Shown here one piece after another: positions 1 to 11,123 of a DNA stretch of 64,000 nt (the stretch's first letter is position 1; each line of letters starts with the position of its first letter). The DNA is taken from assembly GCA_030789695.1 (NCBI GenBank), contig CM061141.1, forward strand, positions 192,769,689-192,833,688, written 5' to 3'. A program made the position numbers and the translations under genes. The notes under the pieces are model-generated. The model ran no database searches. It saw only the letters and a program-made list of their open reading frames with translations, and was not told the origin of the DNA. Source of the stretch: Scilla litardierei. Its lineage: Eukaryota; Streptophyta; Magnoliopsida; Asparagales; Asparagaceae.

Positions 1-2769
1 AGAAATGTAGCTCTTTTTGCTTGGAGAAATTTAATGTTTTAGACCAGTTCCTCTTTTAATTTTGTTCAATTCAACATATTTTTTTGTTAAAATTGGTTGT
101 TTGAGGTCAGTTCCTCTTTAAATTTTTGCTGTGGATGTGGAATGATTTGTATGTTCTCCCATTGTTTTACACCATTTTTTGTCATTAATGAGCTTGAATA
201 GTCTTGATTTTTCATTTATGTTTAGTTAGATGTGGTTTGACCCCTAATGTAAGGCATTTTGTTCAATTGAATTATATAGTTTGATGAAGCTAGCTTTTTG
301 CTAAGAAATTGACTTGAATTGTGATTTTGTTTTATAAAGTAGAAATTTGATGTTGATTTGATTATCTAACATTTTTCTTCCCATCCTCAGTTATGAATTT
401 ATCTGACATTTGCTAAATTCAAAAAACTTAATTGCAATAAATAGGAAGAAGGCCTGAAAGTTCATATCATTTAGAAAATTATACAAATATGCACATAATT
501 ATGGCTATAAAATTATGAACTCCTAATCACTTCATGTTTCTTGCTACTCACATGGCACTTATCTTAGCTAAATATTTTCTATTTTGCTACTCACTTGGCA
601 TATATTTTTTGAAATGATTAGGGTTTTGTTATGTTTGCAGAAGTGGAGCAAGGGAAAACAGAATGAATATTATCACATTATACTGCAGTAGAATCAACAA
701 GTGTTCTTTTTTCATGACCTCAGGTAAATTTAGGATAAAATTTCTTTCTACAACTTGCAATCTAAAGTATTAGCTAGCAACTTGGTTAATGGTGATGCTA
801 GCTTTTATTTATGTAACCCAAGCATATGTAGCTGTATAATTATGCTGGGGATTTTAGGATATTTTAGGATATTTTAGGATATTTGGAGGATACGATATCA
901 ATTTCTGTAGATCGCACAGATTTTAGAAAAGAACCAATGAGTCTGGTAATTGAAAAACAGAATGTCTTTGGCCTTTTTTGTCTAAGTGGCTATGTATATG
1001 TTTGCGATAAAATCCACTTACTCTCCTAAAACACCTTTTCCATATACAAAGCGTAAGACCTACCAAGTGTCTTTTCTGTAACTCTAATCTTCAATTGAGC
1101 AATTCTTTTACTCTTAACATTGGGTAGGATTTGGGTATAAGAAAGAGTTCTCAGGTCAAAATGATCCTATTTACTTTCGGATGTTTTTCCCAACATTGGA
1201 ATTGATTGTGCAAGTTTCTAAAGGCGTGTGTATGGCAAACGGCAGAAGGTCCAATGTGTATCTGTTGCAGGTCAGGACTGGGCGAGGCGTCCGCCGCTCA
1301 CCTGGAAAAAGAGTACCAGTCATTTCCACTGGAATGGGGTATGTTTCAAAATTGGACCAGTTTTTGGTGCATGGTCGCATACAAGTTTGTGTATGCATTG
1401 TATATATATTCTTCCTTCCTGTTCCAAGGTGACTACTCTTTCAGATTATTATTTTCCCTCAATGTTCACAACACACCATGGCAGCTCACTAGGAAATCAA
1501 AACAAAACACATCAAATTTAACAAACTACGATGCTAGCTTCGTTTTGAATCTGATCTTCTTGAGTCTTCTGCAGTGCATGGTGTAGGAACGGAAACCAAT
1601 ATTGGTCAGGCTACGGAGTGGAGTGATATTCAACTGGTACATTCACATCCATGTGATACTATGATTATGACTATTATTGTATCTTCTTATATCTTTCCCA
1701 ACACATGAACACTCGCTATTATTATAACTATTTTTGTAACAATATCTACAGATATGTTTTTAGAAATGCTCAGCAAGTAAAAGAATTATGAGTCAACTAG
1801 AGGGTGTGGACTTCACAATAATAAACCAATGAAAAAATAGCCTTTGAGAATACATGGATGCCTTCGAGAGTCTCCACATTACGTTAAGTGGATCAAATTG
1901 AGCCATTCCTACCTGATTATGAGCTGAACTCCTGGTAAAAGAACATAATAAATGAAGTTATGGCCCAGTCCCATACAAACCCCAAATGGCTGGCCTAATC
2001 TCAAACATATGGACATGTATGATTTTTTATGAACTAATCGTGTAGTACTGATAAGAATTTATAATTGCAAATCATTTGGTGAAATGTTGGCAATATCCTT
2101 TCATTAAACAAATAATGTTCATCATGCTTTCTATTAGAATCAAACTATGATCCTTTGATATTGCCATGCTTATGCATTAGGAATTCTGAAAAGCTAATTC
2201 CCATGTTCCTAACTTCTTATGGTCTTATGTTCTGTAGAAGTAATCCTCTTGAATGCCCACCCATTGAATTCATCTCACAAAATATGATGAATTTGTAATA
2301 TTGTGAAGTATATCTAAGTTATTAGTATACATGATTAATTATTATACCTTCTTTTTTTCTTTGAGTAGTAAAAAGAAGAGGAAATAACATAATTTTATGG
2401 TCCTGCCAACAAAGGCTCTGAAGCGACTTGGTTCAATATCTTGGATAAAACAAAGTCTGTTAATTGTCCTTTGAAGTACAACTACAACATAAGTGGTAAT
2501 GCTTTACTTGACATGATTATGAAGTACTAACTCACATATGCACGTGAATTAGTAGTTATTAGAAGTAGACTGGTGCTTCCACTGTGTACACAAGTGCTTA
2601 TTGTATTAAGTAATGGTGATGGATCTATTAATCATATTATTCGAAATGCCTTTGTTTATCAGAATCTCAACTGCATTAAGTAGTATTAGTTATGCTGCTG
2701 ATATGTGTTAATAGTCTTTCATCTGTAATTCTTTATATGGATTTGAATCCTTTTGGTGTTATTTTGCAG
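1..2769. other. AT-rich sequence upstream of the UPL5-like exon, no recognised gene
   Basis: This stretch is AT-rich, with frequent stops in all frames and no reading frame I recognise. The longest open frames, around 1181-1586, give proteins without a familiar motif. It ends in a pyrimidine-rich run and a TTTTGCAG acceptor at 2762-2769, just before the HECT exon. At least the last part is therefore most simply intron of the old UPL5-like gene. Upstream UPL5 exons (ubiquitin-like domain, start of HECT) were looked for by eye and not found. Confidence 0.5.
851..880. repeat. Short tandem repeat, 10 bp x 3
   Basis: The 10-mer ATTTTAGGAT occurs three times head to tail without interruption, followed by a partial fourth copy (ATTTGGAGGA). 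It is a small simple repeat with no evident function. Confidence 0.9.
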
Positions 2770-3230
2770 CATCTGCTGTGGATCCTCTGCACCTCAAGTA
2801 TTTTGGCTTTTGTGGAAGAGTGATTGCACTAGCCTTGATGCATAAAGTTCAAGTAGGTGTTGTATTTGACCGCTCATTTTTCCTGCAACTAGCTGGTAAA
2901 ATGGCTTCATTGGATGACATTAAGGATGCAGATCCCTTCTTATATATGAGCTACAAAAAGATTCTGAAAATGGATCCTGAGCTTCTCGATTCAGATGTTT
3001 TGGGACTAACCTTTGTGAGAGAAATTGAAGTACTAAGGGCTCAGAAGGCTATTGAGCTTTGCTATGGGGGGAAGGATATGGTTGTAAATAGCTAGAATAG
3101 AGAGGATTATATTAAACTTCTAATTCAGCATCGTTTTGTGAAGTCTGTTTCAGAACAGGTTTCCCATTTTGCTCGAGGATTTAGTGATTTACTTTCTAAT
3201 GCAAAGTACCAGAAGTTTTTCTTCAACAAT
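2770..3230 (+). pseudogene. UPL5-like HECT E3 ubiquitin ligase, exon fragment with in-frame stop
   Basis: The translation matches the first (N) lobe of the HECT domain of plant UPL5-type ubiquitin ligases, which transfer ubiquitin through a catalytic cysteine in the C lobe. Recognisable phrases in order are DPLHLKYFGFCGRVIALALM, HKVQVGVVFDRSFFLQLAG, DSDVLGLTFVREIE and IELCYGGKDMVVNS. An in-frame TAG at 3093-3095 stands where the family has a lysine (SKNR). After it the same frame continues as NREDYIKLLIQHRFVKSVSEQ and on to QKFFFN at about 3227, where similarity ends. The exon opens after a good acceptor (TTTTGCAG). No later HECT exon, and so no catalytic cysteine, is visible downstream. Stop plus truncation make this a pseudogene fragment; the UPL5 assignment rests on remembered family sequence. 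Confidence 0.8.
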
Positions 3231-5405
3231 GATGTTTTTGATATTTTTTGTGTTTTTATTTCTTGCTGCTCAAGGCAACATGACATCTGCATTCTTCTGT
3301 GTGAATTCTTTATGGCATCGGCTTCCTTTGCTAATGGTTAGATTACGTTTGAGATGATCCAGTTTGAAAAGGTTCGTATCATCACTTCCTTATTTTTGCT
3401 AACAATTATCTTTATAAATTTGATTGATATTGTAATAAATATACTGCAATAGTATTATGCCTTCACTATTGTAATTAGCAGTTTAAAATAACTTCAGACA
3501 AGATGGCCAGTAGAACCCAAGACAAATAGAATAAAAACAAGGACATGTTTTGCAATTTTCCATATGCATTGTTACATTCCATATCCAATTTATTTGAACA
3601 CCAATTTGAATAGCAAACTCAAAATATTTCAAATCATTGAACACCTATTATTTTAACCCAATTTCACTCATATGTCAATTTGAATAGCAATGTGTTTATC
3701 CATTTGAATTTGTCACCCATATGTCAATTTATCACTTGAATTTGAACTTAAATGAAATGCATATCAGCTCATATGTCAAATTTGTCACCCAATTACACTC
3801 ATATGTCAATTTGAATAGCAATTTGAATAGCAATGTGTGAAATTTGGACATATGAGTGAAATTTGGAATGGACATATGCGTGAAATTTGGACATAGTGAA
3901 ATTTGGACATTTGAACTACAAAAAACAGCACATTTTTCAATTTGAATTTTGAGTTCATATTTCAATTTGAATAGCAAACTCAACAAATTTCAAACCCTTG
4001 AATTCTCAAAAATGGCTCTCAAATAATGGGTGTAAAAATGGATATGGATGATCCAATATGAGTAAATTGGTGTAAATAATGGGTGTAAAAATTTGTATTG
4101 TATCATTCATATGTTTTGGCATGATACATTGAAATTTTTGGTGCTAAATAACATGATACAATGTATTTGAACATATGAGTAAATTTCTCATTCATTCCAG
4201 AACATATGAGTAAATTGGGTTAAAATTTTCTTAATTCAGTTTTCTTAAATCAATTTGTATCATTGTGCATTGTATCATTGTGTCATTGTGCTAAAAATTT
4301 CCTACATCAGTTTGTATCATGTATCATTGGTTTGTTCTGGAATGAATGTGAAATTTGTATTGTATCATTGATATGTTCTGGAATGATATAATACAATACA
4401 ATACAATCTGATTTGTATTGTATCATTGATATGTTCTGGAATGGGAAATTTGTATTGTATCATTGATATGTTCTGGAATTAAATGGGAAATTTGTATTGT
4501 ATCATTTAAGGAAATTTGTATGGGAAATCAGTCTGAATAGGAAATTTGTACTGTATCATTGGCAGTGTTCTGGCGTGGTCTGGCTTATGGCAGTGTTCTG
4601 AGCTTATGGCTTATTGTTAATGAGCAAATCTGGCAAGTATTGCTGGAGCAATGTATCATATATATACCATGTGAATTGCTATCTTATTTTCAATTGCAAC
4701 ATGTATCCGTTATGGAAAGCATTTAGGGAGCAAGCATTTCTGAGCAATTAAAGTTATGGTAAGTATTTGTAAGTAACTGTATGTTTATGTACAACTTCTC
4801 ATGCTTATTAAATTATATTAAATTTTGTTGGCAGGATGTGTCCCCTTTGTGCTCTGAGATGTGAATAGGGTTATCTTCTTCATCAGATTTCTCTTTGGGT
4901 ATTGGTTTCTCTAATGTCCAATGGCAGCTTCAATATTTTGTACATGGGCAGTCCAGCTGCAGATTTCTCATCATCATCAGATTTATAGAATGAGGAGCAA
5001 CGCAACATCTAGAAGACCATAGCAGAGAAAAGTAAAAGAGAGTGAGGTGGGGCATCATCATTGCATGTTCTGTCGATGGATGTTTAGAACCATAACAGAG
5101 AAAAAGCAAAAGAGATATGTCATTGTATCAATATCAAATTCTGTCAGTGTATATTTAGAACAAGGATTTGACAATGTATCAAGTTCTGGCAATATCAATA
5201 TCAAGTTCTGGCAATGTATATTTGGCAATGTAAATTTAGAACAAGGATTTGGCAATATCAATATCATAATTATGAGAATGTATTTTGGAATCTTAGTTCT
5301 GTGATATATTTTGAAATCATAGTTCTAGGAATCAAGATAGGAAATCATATTATATTCATGTATCAAAGTAGCTGAATTAGTTTACATAATGATTTTTAAT
5401 ATATA
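3231..5405. other. AT-rich repetitive stretch, no gene
   Basis: Very AT-rich DNA built from recurring short phrases: CATATGTCAATTTGAATAGC (about 3660-3980), GTGAAATTTGGACATATG (about 3838-3910), and AGTTCTGGCAATATCAATATC with AGAACAAGGATTTG (about 5150-5270). It has no credible coding frame. It looks like decayed noncoding repeat between the UPL5 fragment and the Helitron units. Confidence 0.6.
4345..4512. repeat. Minisatellite-like repeat of about 40-60 bp
   Basis: A unit carrying TTTGTATTGTATCATTGATA followed by TGTTCTGGAAT recurs at about 4351, 4410 and 4449, with a partial copy at about 4491. Diverged relatives appear from about 4095. Spacing varies, so this is an imperfect tandem array. 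Confidence 0.7.
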
Positions 5406-5934
5406 TCTATATATCAAAATTATTATTATATACATGTTCTAAAAACTGAATGTTGTATCCATGTCTTTGATTGTTATATTTCATGTTGGAGCAAATGCCA
5501 TTGTCCTTAACAACAGAAAATAACAAACATAAGACACATATATAACATCTTTATTACATTTGAGTGATGTTATCAAGAGAAATTGGATAAGATAAATTGG
5601 ATAAGACACAAACATTACACCGAAGGGGCCCATGCCGAAGGTGCCCGCTATTTTGTTGTTCGGCGTAGAATTTGTTGTTCTGCGCCGAAAGCGCCCCCAC
5701 TAAATTTGTTGTTCCACCCCGAAGACACCTACGCTGAATTTTTTGTTTCGTGTCGAATGCACCTGCGCCGAATTTAGTGTTCCACGCCGAAGGAGCCCGT
5801 GCCACTAAATATTTTTACGCTAATTTGTTGTTCCGCACAATTTTGGCTGTGAAAATAATTTTATGGGGAACAAAGATTTCGCGGGAAAAAATCTTAAATG
5901 AACCGTGCCCGCGGGCACGGGTTATGACTATCTA
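5406..5934 (+). mobile_element. Helitron-like non-autonomous unit, copy 1 (tandem)
   Basis: This unit starts TCTATATATCAAAATT after an A (Helitrons begin with TC and insert between A and T). It ends with a GC-rich palindrome (CGTGCCCGCGGGCACG) and then TTATGACTA. No transposase is encoded. It is about 97% identical by eye to the unit that follows. The canonical CTRR end is imperfect here: CTA runs straight into TCTATC of the next unit, with an extra TCTA. Interior short phrases (GTTGTTC, GCCGAA) recur but do not code. Confidence 0.6.
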
Positions 5935-6460
5935 TCTATATATCAAAATTATTATTATATACATGTTCTAAAAACTGAATGTTGTATCCATGTATTTGAT
6001 TGTTATATTTCATGTTAGAGCAAATGGCATTGTCCTTAACAACATAAAATAACAAACATAAGACACATATATAACATCTTTATTACATTTGAGTGATGTT
6101 ATCAAGAGAAATTGGATAAGATAAATTGGATAAGACACATACATTACACCGAAGGGGCCCGTACCGAAGGCGCCCGCTATTTTGTTGTTCGGCGTAGAAT
6201 TTGTTGTTCTGCGCCGAAAGCGCCCCCACTAAATTTGTTGTTCCACCCCGAAGACACATACGCTGAATTTTTTGTTTCGTGTCGAATGCACCTGCGTCGA
6301 ATTTGGTGTTCCATGCCGAAGGAGCCCGTGCCACTAAATATTTTTACGCTAATTTGTTGTTCCACATAATTTTGGCTGTGAAAATAATTTTTTGGGGAAC
6401 AAAGATTTCGCGGGAAAAAATCTTAAATGAACCGTGCCCGCGGGCACGTGTTATGACTAG
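5935..6460 (+). mobile_element. Helitron-like non-autonomous unit, copy 2 (tandem)
   Basis: This repeats copy 1 in the same orientation. Its 3' end is a good Helitron terminus: a 16-bp palindrome at 6433-6448, an 8-nt gap, then CTAG at 6457-6460, followed by T as expected for insertion between A and T. The base after it (6461) lies inside copia gag coding sequence on the minus strand. No Rep/helicase is present, so it would depend on an autonomous partner. Confidence 0.65.
6433..6460 (+). other. Helitron 3' terminal hairpin and CTAG end
   Basis: CGTGCCCGCGGGCACG is a perfect 16-nt self-complementary sequence lying 8 nt before CTAG. A subterminal hairpin followed by CTRR is the defining 3' end of Helitrons. 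Confidence 0.65.
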
Positions 6461-7784
6461 TCCTTTAATAAAGAGGGACATGAAAGACAGTCAGTTTTTT
6501 CAGGCAAGCTAGCTTTCTCTTTTTCTAACATGGTAATGGTAGATTTGCATGCAACAAGCTCTTGTTTAAGATTTTTCATTTCTATAGACATGTCATACTC
6601 AGTTTGTTGCATTTCAAAGTTATCATTCCTATAACTATCCACATCAGCTTCTAGCTCATCAATTCTACATTGCATTCCTTTACAGATTTCTAAAAGTTCA
6701 GCTTTAGTGGGAGATTCTACCTCATTGTGTTTGGCCATCAATGCCATGTAGGAGTTGGCTTCATGTTCCTCATCCTCATCCTCAGCTTCGCTATCCATGT
6801 CCCACGTCAGCACTTTCGTTTTTCCTTTTGCAACTTGAGCTGTGTGTTGTTGTGGTCAATCTTTTATATGGTGCCCTTTCTTCCTGCATTTAAAACATTC
6901 CCTTCTATTAATAGCTTTCTGATCAGAGGAATTTTTACCAAAATTAGAATTATTAGAACGAATGAACCTTTTTCCCATCTCAGTTCTTCCTTGATCAGTC
7001 TGAATGTATCTCCTGAATTTTCTGACCATTAGGGCTTGCTCTTCATCAAGATCGTCGGCGTTAGCTTGAAGAGCTAATGGTGTGGAAGCTTTGGTCTTCT
7101 CTTCAGGTTTCTCTCTGGCTTCTATACTCTGCAACTCAAGCTCATGTGACATTAGGTTACCTATCAAGTCCTCCACTTTCATTGTTGATAAGTCCTTTGC
7201 TTCTTGAATAGCGGTGACTTTAGGCCTGAACGAGCTTGGTAGTGCCCTTAAGATCTTTCATACATGTTCATGGCTAGAGTATGGCTTATCGAGGGAACTG
7301 GATTTGTAGACGATGTCTGTGAACCTCACAAACATGTCTTTAACTGATTCTGTTGGTAGCATGCGAAAGCTCTCATATTCAGTGCTCAGCAACGCAAGTC
7401 TGGATTCCTTTACTTGCGATGTTCCCTCGTGTGTCACCTCCAGAGTATGCCAGATTTCCTGCGCAGTTAGGCAATGTGAGATGCGATTAAACTCAGATTT
7501 ATCAAGAGACCATATAAGTGCATTCATAGCTTTACCATTAAGAGTATAAAGTTTCTTATCAGCTAAATCCCACTTGTCTTTAGGCTTAATCATAATAGTG
7601 TCTTCAATTTTAATAGTGGGTAGACTATAACATTTTCAACAATATCCCACACATTATAATATACAGAAACCGAATAGATTTTCATCCTAGCCTTCCAATA
7701 TGCAAAGTCTACACCGTTAAACTTAGGGGGACGGGCTATAGACTGACCTTTAGCAAAAGCACAATCAGATATATTCATGGTCAT
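6461..7784 (-). pseudogene. Sirevirus-like copia Gag, broken
   Basis: Gag is the capsid/nucleocapsid protein of copia elements. The N-terminal part (7784 to about 7590, phrase ARPPKFNGVDFAYWKARMKI) is separated by a frameshift from the central Gag part (7593-7258, RISHCLTAQEIWHTLEV). A further frame change leads to 7182-6856, ending in a zinc knuckle CFKCRKKGHHIKD followed by a TGA stop (6856-6858) exactly where the last cysteine of the CCHC motif should be. The next frame (6813-6461) is an acidic, coiled-coil-like tail (CRIDELEADVDSY), a feature of Sirevirus Gag. At least two frameshifts and one stop make it non-functional. Confidence 0.8.
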
Positions 7785-7814
7785 CTAAAAATCTAGACTA
7801 GATCCTCTAAACTG

Positions 7815-7826
7815 GCTCTGATACCA
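7815..7826 (-). other. Primer-binding site (tRNA-iMet type)
   Basis: On the minus strand this reads TGGTATCAGAGC, the standard initiator-Met primer site of plant copia elements, 2 nt after the LTR end. Confidence 0.85.
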
Positions 7827-7828
7827 CT

Positions 7829-9347
7829 TGTTGGATCTGGATCGTAGCCTAGAGAGGGGGTGAATAGGCTAATAAAAAAATCTCGTGCAACCCACGAGAA
7901 ATCCCATGCAGTTATAAGCACATGCAGGGTAATAAAATAACAATCACTGAATACGCACAGATATACCCTGGTTCGGTCGTCCCCATGACCTACTCCAGTC
8001 CCGAAAGCAACTACTAGATAGATATGCAATCAAGTAAAGCTACAATGAGTCAAGATCACAAATCTACTCTCACCTAGCTCGTACGCATACCACATGCTCT
8101 ACACTCTCAATCTAGTCAGATGCTATCCCTCCGTGACGACACCCAAAGTCGTCAGGTCCCCAAAAAGTAACACAGATGGTAATGTTTCCCCCACAGAGAT
8201 CGCTACACCAATACAAAGATAAATAAATAGAGTTTTAGAAATGCTCAGTAATGGTATGTCGTCTCTGTCGTTCAGCGCGTGGTCAGATCTCGTCTGACGT
8301 AGATGTAGATGTCTCGTATCTCGTCTCCTCAGCAACTCAGGTTGCGGCAATCTCTGATGTTGCGCCCTCCCTCTTTGCTCAATAGAAAAATCTGTCTGTG
8401 CTTCCTCTTCTTAACTTCGGCTTGCCCTTGGCTCTCATTGTTTTGCAAAACAACAAAACAGTTTTGGCCTGTGCACTTGATGATGGAAAACAGGCTATTG
8501 GACTAAAAACCCCAACACCAAAATTAATGGCCCTCTCAAATAATTCGGCTGCCTGTATCCTTGATTCAATAAGGCCGGCCTTGATGTTCTGTGTGTGAGT
8601 TTCTTTGGGTTTTCTTGTTGTTTCACAATGAATGCTTCAAGAAGATCCTGCAAAACAAACACCCATATTCAAAGAGATCTAAAAGGAATTCGGCAGCACT
8701 ATGTTTTTTGGGTTGAAGATGCAAACAAAAAATAACAAAATTTCGGCTCCAGTTTGCAACCTTGAACACACACAAAAAACAAAAGAAAACTGCCTAGAGA
8801 TTGCAAAAAGGAATTTTTTTTGCTCTTGAGGGGTGCGGCTCCTCTTAATTAAAATTGTATTAAAAAACCTCCCACAAACTTATGCTGCTGCTTGAGGAAA
8901 TTTTTAGGGTTCAAGCTATCTCTGTTATTTAAAGGGAAGAGAGTTTTTAAAAGGAACGGAGCCCAGAATTAATTCGGCCAAGCTTTAAGGTAGGGTTCTT
9001 GGGACTGGAGGATTTGTGATAAAAACATCAATACCAAAACAAACCTACGGCCTATTTGGAAGAGCTTTTATTTTTTTGATGATTTGTTAAAAAAACGGCT
9101 GCCCTCTCTCTCTTTTTCTTCTTTAATCTTTGCTTGTATATATATGAGAGGCAAGTATAGGGTTTTGTGCGGCAAAGGGGAGATCAATGGCTAGGATTAA
9201 TAAGGACATTCTCCTTTGCACATTGACCAAGCTCTCCGTGAATTAATCACAAGTTCGCCATTCCTGAAACACTTAACACACACGTTAAAACGTTCACACA
9301 CGTTTGTTATCATCAAGCACGAAGTTCACAGATCGTTGCTACCAACA
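7829..9347 (-). repeat. 5' LTR of the truncated Sirevirus-like element
   Basis: The plus-strand sequence starts TGTTGGATCTGG next to the primer site and ends GCTACCAACA. Both ends match the LTRs at 20644 and 25938 (TGTTGGATC and GCGTCCAACA). It is 1,519 bp, shorter than the 2.1-kb relatives. A TATA-like GTATATATATGAG lies near 9137. Confidence 0.75.
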
Positions 9348-10020
9348 AACATCACATGGGGGAGAGTGTCCTAGGTCTAGGTTAGCTAGGGGTAGGGTTT
9401 TTTTATATAATGGTGATGAGTTGTGTGCGTGTGCAGCACGTGAAGGGAATGCTATAGGTTTTAAGGTTGTCTATTTATTTCTTTCAAAAAAAGTCTCTCT
9501 CTCCACCGAGGTGTGTGTGTGTGGGGCCAGGTAAAAGTGAGGTTAGAATTTAGATGTGATTAGGATCATTAAAAAAATAAAAATTAGGGGCTACACTCGT
9601 ATAAACTTAGGGTTAAAAAATAATAGATTGGGAAACAATAGTGAAAGTTGTCAAACGGAGCCCGAAAATTATGAGAAAAATACTGGGGCGACCGTGCTGA
9701 CGAGAGAAACAAAACTAAGGTGTTCGGTCATGGGTAATGCGACGGGAAACGAAACTAAAATTAACAAGGTCCCACGACAAAAGTGAAAGTCGCGACGCCT
9801 CTGCAAACAAAGTCAAATTGTGGGAAACGACCCGTGAAATGACGTTCCAAAATAATTTCACAATTTAATACTCTACAAGAGGGTTGCAACGGCATATCAC
9901 ACCAAAGGGTTCTGATACAAGAAGGGTCAAAAATAAATACGTGCACGAACAAGACTACGTGCACGAAAAGCGTATGATCGAAAATGGATCGTGACACGCC
10001 AATATAAGGGAGAAGCCTCC
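9348..10020. other. Unassigned sequence between elements
   Basis: No coding frame is recognised. The open frame at 9556-9786 shows no motif and is lysine/asparagine-rich as expected of AT-rich noncoding DNA. ACGTGCACGAA occurs twice at about 9940-9970. It may be the decayed pol end of the Athila-like element to the right. Confidence 0.4.
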
Positions 10021-10191
10021 GGATACCATCAACGGAGGGAGGATCGTTGAAGAAGTCTTTTTATCGCCGCTGCTAGCACCGGAGACCACCGCTCCAAAAT
10101 CTGAAAGGATGCCAAACATTGGGCATCACCCACGTCCACCTTGAAAATCATCTATCGGGCGTCGAGCAAACGACGTTAAACAACAGCGCTT

Positions 10192-10209
10192 CATGGGAGG
10201 CAACCCATG
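10192..10209 (+). other. Conserved post-pol hairpin
   Basis: CATGGG-AGGCAA-CCCATG is a 6-bp stem with a 6-nt loop, preceded by CAGCGCTT. This signature is common just after pol in plant Athila/Ogre-type gypsy elements and marks the end of the polymerase region here. Confidence 0.55.
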
Positions 10210-10340
10210 TTCTAAACCCTCACCATTGTTTTTAGGATTATTTTTAGTTATTTCTCTTATTTTGTTGAATAAATTCAGCAACGGGAACTTTCGTCGAGAG
10301 ATTTAGGCTATTTGTGGACTTTTGCAGGAAACAAGCCATC

Positions 10341-10701
10341 AACTGATCGGTGAGCTCTCAACCGATCGGGTGGGACGAATCAGAAAATGCCCTATATCTA
10401 TTCTTCAGCAAACCGATCGGGTGGAGCAAACCGAGACCGGGTGGCAGATCGTGTGAGAAGAGCAGAACTCTCGGATTTTTTTGGGATAATATCAACAGAT
10501 CGGTTGAAAGAAACAGTGGTCGTGTGACTGACCGGGTGAGCTGCACAGAACTCTCAGGAAAATCGTGAAGCGGCCAACTGATCGGTTGAAATCTCAACCG
10601 ATCGGTTCGCCTGTAGCCTCTTTTCAGCAAATTTTTCGAAATAATAACCAACCGATCGGGTGAAAACTCACCTGATTGGTTCACCCAAAACCCTATAAAT
10701 A
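10341..10701 (+). promoter_or_regulatory. Internal array of CCGATCGG palindrome pairs with TATA box
   Basis: Copies of the core (A)ACCGATCGGG/TT(G) or close variants occur in pairs at about 10343/10362, 10413/10432, 10578/10598 and 10652/10672 (19-20 bp between centres), plus isolated or more diverged copies around 10495 and 10530. Immediately after the last pair comes CTATAAATA at 10692-10701 and a pyrimidine-rich leader. The first long ORF (ATG at 11124) follows about 420 bp later. The arrangement mirrors the array in the LTR of the same element but lies inside it. A promoter role is inferred. Confidence 0.55.
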
Positions 10702-11123
10702 CCCCCCGACTCATTTCCTTCACCCGACTGCGAATTCCATCTGTCGTTTCGACTTCTCCTCCTCCCAACAAGCCACATTCTTCCCTCAACCGACCACTAA
10801 TCCCCCTCAATCGATCTCTCCACCCTCTCCTTCCTTCTCTCCATCGATTTCTCTCTCTCCCTCTTCCATTTAACCCCATCCAAACCCTAATTTTCGTCCA
10901 ACTCCCGCCAATTTCGAAAAATTGTTGAAGAGACGTGCCGCGGCTTCACACTCCCATCAATTTCGCTGCATTGGGTGATCTACGACCAAGGATTGTCTTC
11001 TGTACTGGGTAACTTTGCTCCTTAGCTCCATTTTCAATTTTGCCCTAGTATTACTATTTTGCTCAATTGCCATCGATTGTGTGCATCCATCATATCGTGC
11101 ATACACTTGCTTCCCACACTACC

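Larger units (their letters stand above)
6461..9347 (-). mobile_element. Truncated Sirevirus-like Ty1/copia element (gag part and 5' LTR)
   Basis: On the minus strand this reads 5' LTR (9347 down to 7829), iMet primer-binding site, then gag, cut off at 6461 by the Helitron end. Its gag and LTR resemble the complete element at 20644-30439. No polymerase and no 3' LTR remain, so no target-site duplication can be checked. Loss of everything downstream suggests deletion after Helitron insertion, because sequence left of the Helitrons does not look like gag. Confidence 0.7.

Noticed and set aside
6083..6369. Open frames on both strands in the Helitron units, repeated at 5554-5805
   Set aside because: They are translations of short GC-rich phrases in a non-autonomous element, with no motif, and are duplicated only because the units are tandem copies.
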